22,216 nucleotides of DNA from a virus. The translations under genes were made by a program, and so were the position numbers. The stretch lies in the IMG/VR virus record IMGVR_UViG_3300042090_001149, positions 1 to 22,216 of that record; one strand, 5' to 3'. The notes under the pieces are model-generated. The model did no database searches and was not told where the DNA came from. It saw only the letters and a program-made list of their open reading frames with translations. Positions 14,038-19,803 of this stretch are shown in pieces. How positions within the stretch are numbered: position 1 is the first letter of the stretch; every line of letters starts with the position of its first letter.

Positions 14038-15126
14038 ATGTCAACTCCAATGACCATCATTGGGAATCCTCCCATTACATTAACGGGTGATATAACCGCA
14101 AGCGGACATTTGTTGACTCCTGTTGCAACTACCCTTTCAAGTTTTATTTCGCCAGCTCTAGGACAGACTTTTAATTTTAATGTTTCAAATTCAGATGCAT
14201 TTTTAAATCTTAATATAGGAAGTTCTTCAGTGACCCAATCTATATTAGGGATGGGTCAAACAGTTACATATCCCGGCACCTCTTATGCTTGGATTTATAG
14301 CAGGCCTGTTGTGAGTCCTGCTCAAACTGAATCTTATATTTTAAATTATACAAGCGTAGGTAGCTTAAATGTTCCTTTAATGGGCATTAGTCAAAGTGAT
14401 GAATATGTGACTATTTACAATGGCCTTCACATGAATTCGCAGCAGATTGATACCGTTAGCAATCTTCAATTTTTAAGTAACAATGCGGCTCCAAAAATAG
14501 CTTTATGGGCTCAAACATCCCCAGTTAATGCTTATCAATATATAGGAATGTTTGTCGCGTCTTCCACTTTCGGTCTTCAAGTTCCAAGCGCGACTAATGA
14601 TTTTGTTTTTAATGCTGCACTTTCTTCTTCTTCAAACTCTGAGGTTTTCCGTATAAAGGGTAATGGAGATATCGTTTATTCTGGTAATATGTATGGAAAT
14701 GTTCCCTCTGGTTCTATGTATATGGAGGGAAACGGATCTTCAACCACAATTACAACATCAGGCACATATTATAAATTAAATGGAACAACGACCTCTGTAA
14801 ATTTAAATCAATTTATAATGTCAACAAATAATAGACTTACTTTTGCTGGAGATTTTTCTATAACTGCATTTGTAATTGTTTCGGCAACACTTACTCAAAA
14901 CCAATTAGTAGGAAGTAATGTAACTGTTTCTATTTTTAAAAATGGTTCTCGTATTACAGGCACAAGTGGGATAGCGACAATACCCAATGCAGATTATGCG
15001 TCTATTTCAGTGAATACCATTATAGGGCTTGCATATGGTGATTATTTGGAGTTATATGTAACAGGTTCAGTAAACGGACAAACAGCTACTGCAAGCACAA
15101 TGCAGTTTACCGTAGAATCAATTTAG
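14038..15126 (+). CDS. virion fibre/adhesin with C-terminal jelly-roll-like domain
   Basis: 362 aa. An in-frame ATG at 13999 lies inside the previous gene; ATG 14038 follows AAGGGA (14025-14030) and is preferred. The N-terminal part (MSTPMTIIGNPPITLTGDIT) and the middle are beta-rich, Ser/Thr/Asn-rich and low in charge, typical of fibres. A GNGDIVYSGN segment around residues 212-221 separates the last domain. The C-terminal 135 residues (from GSMYMEGNGSSTTITTSGTY) have the strand pattern of TNF/C1q-like jelly-roll knobs seen at the tips of many phage fibres, ending in LELYVTGSVNGQTA. Receptor binding is inferred from this and from the position after two fibre genes. Confidence 0.7.
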   Translation: MSTPMTIIGNPPITLTGDITASGHLLTPVATTLSSFISPALGQTFNFNVSNSDAFLNLNIGSSSVTQSILGMGQTVTYPGTSYAWIYSRPVVSPAQTESYILNYTSVGSLNVPLMGISQSDEYVTIYNGLHMNSQQIDTVSNLQFLSNNAAPKIALWAQTSPVNAYQYIGMFVASSTFGLQVPSATNDFVFNAALSSSSNSEVFRIKGNGDIVYSGNMYGNVPSGSMYMEGNGSSTTITTSGTYYKLNGTTTSVNLNQFIMSTNNRLTFAGDFSITAFVIVSATLTQNQLVGSNVTVSIFKNGSRITGTSGIATIPNADYASISVNTIIGLAYGDYLELYVTGSVNGQTATASTMQFTVESI

Positions 15127-15135
15127 GAGGCTCCC

Positions 15136-15477
15136 ATGTTATTTAAATATATTCTATGCTTTATGATTACAATTTTTTGTAATTTCCAATTATTGGCTGC
15201 AGGCAAAGACATCATGAATGAAGAATTTAAGGAAAGCTCTCCCCTTGTGAGTGCTAAAAGTCTTGTGGAAATTGAGAGGGATCTTGAAAAGCAGACCGAT
15301 GAAGATTCTGTAAACCCTTATAAAAAATATAACAAATGTATGGATGATAAGAAGCATTCAGATGCAGCTCTTCTTTGTACAAATATAGGTTCCGTTTGTG
15401 TAGGCGGTCTCTTGACATCCTTTTTCTGGTATGGATATATTTCTATGTATCTTACATGTAAATTAAATGGAAATTAA
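15136..15477 (+). CDS. small exported membrane protein with signal peptide and C-terminal transmembrane segment
   Basis: 113 aa, ATG 15136 with a perfect AGGAGG at 15125-15130, the strongest ribosome-binding site in the window. Residues 1-22 form a clear signal peptide or N-terminal membrane segment (MLFKYILCFMITIFCNFQLL then AAG). Residues 23-77 are hydrophilic with acidic and basic patches. Residues about 78-106 form a second hydrophobic segment rich in Cys, Gly and aromatics (SVCVGGLLTSFFWYGYISMY). This two-segment layout would suit a holin-, spanin- or superinfection-exclusion-like protein, but no family is recognised. It shares the region with another secreted small protein. Confidence 0.65.
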   Translation: MLFKYILCFMITIFCNFQLLAAGKDIMNEEFKESSPLVSAKSLVEIERDLEKQTDEDSVNPYKKYNKCMDDKKHSDAALLCTNIGSVCVGGLLTSFFWYGYISMYLTCKLNGN

Positions 15478-15480
15478 AAA

Positions 15481-15732
15481 ATGTCTGAAAAATCTGAAAA
15501 AAACGAAGCTTTAATTAATGAAACCTTCAGTAAACTTGATATGAGGGTTAGTTTATCTTCTTTTGTTATTAACTTTAATGAATTTAAGAGTTTTGCGGAT
15601 GCTATTTTAGTATCTAATCCCCAAAATAACACTAACTTTTTGACTCACAAAGCTATTGTCATAAAGATGTGGGGAAAAGTAAAGGAAGAACTTGAAAATC
15701 TAAGTACTTTTTTTGATAATATTAAGGAATAG
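15481..15732 (+). CDS. small helical hypothetical protein, 83 aa
   Basis: ATG 15481 lies 3 nt after the previous stop. There is no strong Shine-Dalgarno sequence, so it may rely on coupling. The product is charged at both ends (MSEKSEKNEALINETFSKLD; VKEELENLSTFFDNIKE) and probably a helical bundle or coiled coil without membrane segments. It lies between two exported small proteins and could be an intracellular partner of either, but no function is recognised. Confidence 0.55.
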   Translation: MSEKSEKNEALINETFSKLDMRVSLSSFVINFNEFKSFADAILVSNPQNNTNFLTHKAIVIKMWGKVKEELENLSTFFDNIKE

Positions 15733-15737
15733 TGAAT

Positions 15738-15980
15738 ATGAAAATTTTTAATATTCTTTTACTTCTTTCTTGTTTTTCTGTGGCTTTTGCGGCCACAGGC
15801 GTAACCTGTGAATGTGTGGATGGTAAACAAATCCCCTGCGATGAATCTTTGAACAAAAACACATCTGTAGGACAAGCTAATCGTTGCTTTAATGACTGCG
15901 ATTGTTCTGAAGGACGGGAATGCAAGAAAACAAAAGGATCTGGTAGCATTCTAGGGTGGTGTGGAGATAAGAAAGAATAA
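15738..15980 (+). CDS. secreted cysteine-rich small protein, 80 aa
   Basis: The frame opens with a GTG at 15732, but AAGGA at 15724-15728 is ideally spaced for ATG 15738, so I start there. Residues 1-19 are a textbook signal peptide (MKIFNILLLLSCFSVAFA, cleavage after AFA or AA). The mature part, about 60 residues, has eight cysteines, including TCEC, a spaced C-F-x-D-C-D-C cluster and a final WC, enough for four disulfides. It would fold only outside the reducing cytoplasm. This looks like a knottin- or WAP-like scaffold by eye, without an assignable family. In a phage structural operon such a protein is unusual; possible roles are envelope targeting, inhibitor or toxin, or a virion-surface protein. 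Confidence 0.65.
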   Translation: MKIFNILLLLSCFSVAFAATGVTCECVDGKQIPCDESLNKNTSVGQANRCFNDCDCSEGRECKKTKGSGSILGWCGDKKE

Positions 15981-15986
15981 TATCTT

Positions 15987-16349
15987 TTGAGTTTTTTTTT
16001 CAATCCCAGAAGACAAGTAACTACCAATATTCAGTTTGATTTTCTTCCTATTTTTGGGACAGAAACATCCTACCCGTGTCGTTTAGATTCTATTAGATGC
16101 ACAAATACTGTTAATAATGTCATTTATATAACGGTTCAGATGTTAAGAGAGGTTGATCTTGTCCCTCTTTATTCTAATTTTGTCAATCTCTTTCAAATAA
16201 ATCCTTATGAAACTGTTGATATTTTAGAGGGCATAAGAGGAAGGCTACAATATACGGATGCGGGAGATATATTAAATGCTAAATCTGATTTTTCATCTAA
16301 TACATTCGATTGCCATGTTTCTTATAGAGAATTTATAACAAGCTTCTAA
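15987..16349 (+). CDS. hypothetical beta-rich protein, 120 aa, likely virion-associated
   Basis: The only upstream start is TTG 15987, directly followed by a run of nine T (15992-16000). The next in-frame Met is about residue 51, and the frame is the same as that of the preceding gene, separated by one TAA. The protein is beta-rich (TTNIQFDFLPIFGTETSYPC, then VIYITVQMLREVDLVPLY) and contains no signal peptide. A small head or baseplate-type protein is plausible because it precedes the scaffold and capsid genes, but no family is recognised. The start should be treated as uncertain. Confidence 0.55.
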   Translation: MSFFFNPRRQVTTNIQFDFLPIFGTETSYPCRLDSIRCTNTVNNVIYITVQMLREVDLVPLYSNFVNLFQINPYETVDILEGIRGRLQYTDAGDILNAKSDFSSNTFDCHVSYREFITSF

Positions 16350-16359
16350 GGAGATCAAT

Positions 16360-17325
16360 ATGTCAGATAATGTCCAGGCTAATATCGGAATTCAATCTAT
16401 TCCCTTAACTCCTGAAACAACGGAAGTTTTCAGAGAAATGGTAAAAAAATCAAAGAATTCCGCTGATTTTGGGAAAAATACAACATTAGCTTTGGAAAAA
16501 ATTGGTGTCTTGAATTCTAAGAAAAATGAGGAAGTTCCTCAGGTTGCCAAGCAAGCAACGCCTGAAAAAAAGATTGTAGAGAAAAAAGAGGAAGAGGTAA
16601 ACGAAGAGGAAACAGAAGAAAGTGTTAATTGGAGAGAAGAATATTTAAAGGTTGAATCAGCGCAAAAAGAAACTCGAAATTGGGCAAATGAAGTTAATAA
16701 ACAGAATGTCGCATATAGGAAAAATGTTGAGCAGTTAGTTGAAAATAATGCTTTATCAGAAGATCAGGCCAAAAATCTTTTAAGCCATCTAAAGGAAAAT
16801 CAAAAAAATAATAAGCAAGAGGATCATATTTTATATAGGCTAGGGAATGTATGGGATCAAGAATTTGAGAATATAAAAAAATATGGAAATGAGCCAAATA
16901 TTGATAAATATTTACAAGCTCTGCGTCATTTCTTTAGTCATAGCCCAGTTTCCGAGATTAATGATTTTTTAGAAGAAGTTGTTCCTCTTATGGAAGAGGA
17001 CCCTATCGCTTGCACTAAAAAAGCTTTGGAATATGCCAAAACATATCATGAAGAAATTTATGATGAATATTCATCATCAGGTAATTTAAAGAATTTTAAA
17101 AACAAGTTTAAGACTGAATTAGATGAAAAACAGAAAGTTATTGACAAACAAAAGAAAGAAATACTATCTTTAAAAAGTAAACTTGGTAGTTATGATGAGA
17201 GTCCCCAAATGATCACTGAAAATAGTGGTAATTCGGGAGATTCCGGGATAACGCCTTACAGTGGTAATCTAGGGCAAATTGCTTCCTTAGTGAATCGCGG
17301 TAAAATCAAGTTTCAAAGAAGATAG
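16360..17325 (+). CDS. putative capsid scaffolding protein
   Basis: 321 aa, ATG 16360 with AAGGAG at 16348-16353. It is very rich in Glu, Lys, Asn and Gln with few aromatic residues. It has long predicted helices, a Glu-rich block at residues 70-90 (KKIVEKKEEEVNEEETEE) and probable coiled coils around 95-135 and 245-275. This composition and position, directly before the major capsid gene, are typical of scaffolding proteins, which fill the procapsid and leave before packaging. There are no catalytic motifs of a head protease. The C-terminal end is basic (SLVNRGKIKFQRR), as in P22-like scaffolds that dock on coat protein through a basic helix. Confidence 0.78.
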   Translation: MSDNVQANIGIQSIPLTPETTEVFREMVKKSKNSADFGKNTTLALEKIGVLNSKKNEEVPQVAKQATPEKKIVEKKEEEVNEEETEESVNWREEYLKVESAQKETRNWANEVNKQNVAYRKNVEQLVENNALSEDQAKNLLSHLKENQKNNKQEDHILYRLGNVWDQEFENIKKYGNEPNIDKYLQALRHFFSHSPVSEINDFLEEVVPLMEEDPIACTKKALEYAKTYHEEIYDEYSSSGNLKNFKNKFKTELDEKQKVIDKQKKEILSLKSKLGSYDESPQMITENSGNSGDSGITPYSGNLGQIASLVNRGKIKFQRR

Positions 17326-17362
17326 ATAGAAATACTTACCATTAAGTGGCGTTTTCTATCTA
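17323..17362 (+). terminator. hairpin after the scaffold gene
   Basis: TAGATAGAAA (17323-17332, starting on the stop codon) pairs perfectly with TTTCTATCTA (17353-17362). The 20-nt loop holds a second small stem, ACTTA/TAAGT (17334-17338, 17343-17347). The stem is AT-rich and the following sequence (AACTTTTG) is only weakly T-rich. It is placed where partial termination or mRNA processing could set scaffold and capsid levels apart. Confidence 0.4.
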
Positions 17363-17420
17363 AACTTTTGATCGAATGGCATGAAATATGTAGTTTGAGG
17401 CAGGAAAGCTTTCAGTAGTG

Positions 17421-17456
17421 AGTACTCTACCTTAAATAAACATAAAGTACTCTACC
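17421..17456 (+). repeat. 11-bp direct repeats upstream of the capsid gene
   Basis: AGTACTCTACC occurs at 17421-17431 and 17446-17456, 25 bp apart. The first copy is embedded in the palindrome GAGTACTC (17420-17427). They lie in the 181-nt gap between scaffold and capsid, about 50-85 bp before the capsid start, a plausible place for regulatory protein binding or an RNA element. No convincing promoter hexamers were found beside them; the rest of the gap (17363-17506) is AT-rich with only the capsid ribosome-binding site GGAG at 17496-17499. Confidence 0.4.
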
Positions 17457-17506
17457 AATTGTGAAGAAGTAATTTAATTATTATTTTTTATTATTGGAGA
17501 CTACTT

Positions 17507-18676
17507 ATGGCAAATCCATATACCCCCCAATTGCCTACGGGGTTAGATCAATCCCTTGTACCTACAAAGGTACTTGCTCAATCTTTTTTCGAAAATATTT
17601 TTCTTACAGATCTTCAGCAGTTTATGGGCCCTTCTGAAGCATCTCCTATTCATTTAGATTTTATGAACAAAGGAGATGGTGAAACATTAACCTATTCTCT
17701 TTCTAAAGAATTAGATCCTTACAATTTTATTGATGGCCCTTATGCTCAAGTAACGGGTACAGGTGGGCCTCCTCAATATTATTCAGATACTATAACCTTT
17801 AATCAGTCTGCAACGCCTCCAGTTGTGGAATATGGCCCTAACTTTATGGATCTTGCAACTCCTATTGATATGACGGCTAATATTGCGCGGCAGCTTCAAA
17901 CGGCTCATCGACGTAATATTACCTATAAAATTCTTAAGGCTGCTTGCGTAGATTTATATCCAAATCAAGCGACTCAGGGCCCCGTCGCTGAACGTGTTCT
18001 TTATTCTTATGGAACGCAGCCAGGAGGTAGCGTTTACGCTGCTAACATTACAGATGGTCTTACCGCTATGGCGGGAACAACTGATCCAACCGAGTGCGGA
18101 AGTTCTGTGCAAGCCATTAATACTATGAGATTAATGGCGGTTAGTGGTAGTACAGGGGCGACTACTGTAGGAGCTTTTGAAACGGAAAAGAAAATTAACC
18201 CTGTTGAACTTGAAATGGAAAATGGATTTTCTTCTCCTGTTTATATGTATTGGCAAGATCCAGGTTCTTTTAATACAGGCCTTAGACTCGATACAAATTT
18301 CGGGTCTCGGTATTATGGTCGTGGCGTTATTGAATCAGGAATGCAGCCAAGTCAATTAAAGGGTAAGTTCTTCCGAGGAGCTATCGAAGATGTTGAAATT
18401 ATTGATATTCCTGAATTGCAAAAATTTAGAATTTATGTGCCTGGAATTGGAACTTTTGCCCACAATTTATTTGTAGGGGCTCAAGCCTTTAAATTCATTT
18501 GGGGTAAAATGCCTTGGACTGATTATCAATATTTTGATTTAAAGAGACGTCGTGAGTGGGCTCTTCAAGACATTCGAGGGCAAAAGGTTATTCAGTTTCA
18601 ATCCCTCTTTCGTCCTGGATTTTTTGCGGAATGCGGAATTATTCATCATTTCGTAAAAATTAATGACACACCATAA
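17507..18676 (+). CDS. major capsid protein
   Basis: 389 aa, ATG 17507 with GGAG at 17496-17499. The N-terminal third (LDFMNKGDGETLTYSLSKEL, then DTITFNQSATPPVVEYGPNF) and the helix ARQLQTAHRRNITYKILKAA have the pattern of the N4-gp56/DUF4043-type capsid family: a 'GDGETLTYSL' strand followed by a P-domain and a long Arg-rich helix. The order scaffold, then this gene, then small head protein and adaptor, and the ribosome-binding site after a long untranslated leader, both fit the most abundant late protein. Exact family assignment is by eye. It would form the shell with the HK97-type fold. Confidence 0.85.
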   Translation: MANPYTPQLPTGLDQSLVPTKVLAQSFFENIFLTDLQQFMGPSEASPIHLDFMNKGDGETLTYSLSKELDPYNFIDGPYAQVTGTGGPPQYYSDTITFNQSATPPVVEYGPNFMDLATPIDMTANIARQLQTAHRRNITYKILKAACVDLYPNQATQGPVAERVLYSYGTQPGGSVYAANITDGLTAMAGTTDPTECGSSVQAINTMRLMAVSGSTGATTVGAFETEKKINPVELEMENGFSSPVYMYWQDPGSFNTGLRLDTNFGSRYYGRGVIESGMQPSQLKGKFFRGAIEDVEIIDIPELQKFRIYVPGIGTFAHNLFVGAQAFKFIWGKMPWTDYQYFDLKRRREWALQDIRGQKVIQFQSLFRPGFFAECGIIHHFVKINDTP

Positions 18677-18695
18677 ACTAAAGAGGAAATAAATT

Positions 18696-19157
18696 ATGAA
18701 TGTACAATATAGTTTAGTTACAAATACTACGGGTGCGATTTTAACTTCTGCGCCCTTAGCTCCTCCTATTTCTACGGGAGAATATAGATTTAATAGAATT
18801 TTCTCGGCTAATGATGTGGGGGTGGCTGCAGGTCAAACAAGAGATAACACTGATCCTGCTGTAGGATGTCTTTTGGGGCAGATTCAAGGAAGTAGAGTAT
18901 TAATGGCGTCTATTTCTCCTATTTATAGACCTGGAGTTGTTATACAAGGAACGACTTGGATTCAGCAGGTTTTTGGTGCCCTTGATGATAGCTCTATTAC
19001 TACTTTACAAATTAGATTATCTTATGATGCTGTAACTGGTTTTACTTCTTTTTATTTATTGGATGGAGGTTTAACAACAGGACAGATTGAGGCGGGTGAT
19101 TATATAATGGTCTATGCACAATTAGGAAATGGCAATCAACAGATTGTACCATATTAA
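18696..19157 (+). CDS. small head protein, possibly decoration
   Basis: 153 aa, ATG 18696 with AGAGGAAA just upstream. It is rich in Gly, Thr, Ser and Ile with few charges and no cysteine-rich or membrane segments, consistent with a beta-rich virion protein. Examples are NVQYSLVTNTTGAILTSAPL and SYDAVTGFTSFYLLDGGLT. Its place between the major capsid and the adaptor gene is where capsid decoration or head-stabilising proteins often lie. I do not recognise a specific family. Confidence 0.6.
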   Translation: MNVQYSLVTNTTGAILTSAPLAPPISTGEYRFNRIFSANDVGVAAGQTRDNTDPAVGCLLGQIQGSRVLMASISPIYRPGVVIQGTTWIQQVFGALDDSSITTLQIRLSYDAVTGFTSFYLLDGGLTTGQIEAGDYIMVYAQLGNGNQQIVPY

Positions 19158-19160
19158 ATC

Positions 19161-19802
19161 TTGACTATTACGGAAATATTAAATTTAGTAGGGAATCAGG
19201 CTGTTGGAATTGAAGACCCAACAGCCGATGACCTTTCTATTTGGTTAAGATACCTTAATAAAGTACATCGTCAACTTTTTGCGGCTACAAAGTTTTTTAA
19301 TCCCTTTTTACCTCGCGTTCGTGAGGTTGTGGGGGTTGTGGATGGTCAATTTAATAGTTTTCTAAATCCATGGTCATCCATTGATTTTGTTTATATGAGT
19401 GATGTTACGCAGCGTCCTATTTATCAGATGGCGTATGATAGGATTATGAATATTGACCCTTCCCTTAGCCGTCCTGGAGTGACTCCTATTGGATGGTATA
19501 TTGTGGGATCCAATATTTTTTCCTATCCTTCCTATACGGGAGATTTAGGCGTTAATTATACAATAGGATTCGTACCTTTTACGCTTACGACCTTACCTGG
19601 AAGCATTCCATATCCTCCTGAATATCAAGATGTTTTGGTAAATGGAACTATTTACGAACTTTATATTGGGGAAATGAAAAATAGGTCTTCTGTTGATGTT
19701 CAGGCAGCCAAGAAAGATTGGCTTGATGGTAAAACTATGATGTCTAGAGATTTTATGAAATTATCGGGATATCAATATTTGCCTAATTATAGGACTATTT
19801 AA
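19161..19802 (+). CDS. head-tail adaptor-like protein
   Basis: 213 aa with a TTG start at 19161, 3 nt after the previous stop; no other in-frame start exists before about residue 78. The N-terminus is helical and acidic (TEILNLVGNQAVGIEDPTAD, DLSIWLRYLNKVHRQLF). A central beta region with Pro and aromatic residues follows (IYQMAYDRIMNIDPSLS, GVTPIGWYIVGSNIFSYPSY), then a helical C-terminus. This layout, length and position between capsid and nozzle-like gene fit the podovirus adaptor (T7 gp11 or P22 gp4 type) that binds the portal ring. The family is inferred from architecture and synteny, not from a diagnostic motif. Confidence 0.65.
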   Translation: MTITEILNLVGNQAVGIEDPTADDLSIWLRYLNKVHRQLFAATKFFNPFLPRVREVVGVVDGQFNSFLNPWSSIDFVYMSDVTQRPIYQMAYDRIMNIDPSLSRPGVTPIGWYIVGSNIFSYPSYTGDLGVNYTIGFVPFTLTTLPGSIPYPPEYQDVLVNGTIYELYIGEMKNRSSVDVQAAKKDWLDGKTMMSRDFMKLSGYQYLPNYRTI

Positions 19803-19803
19803 T

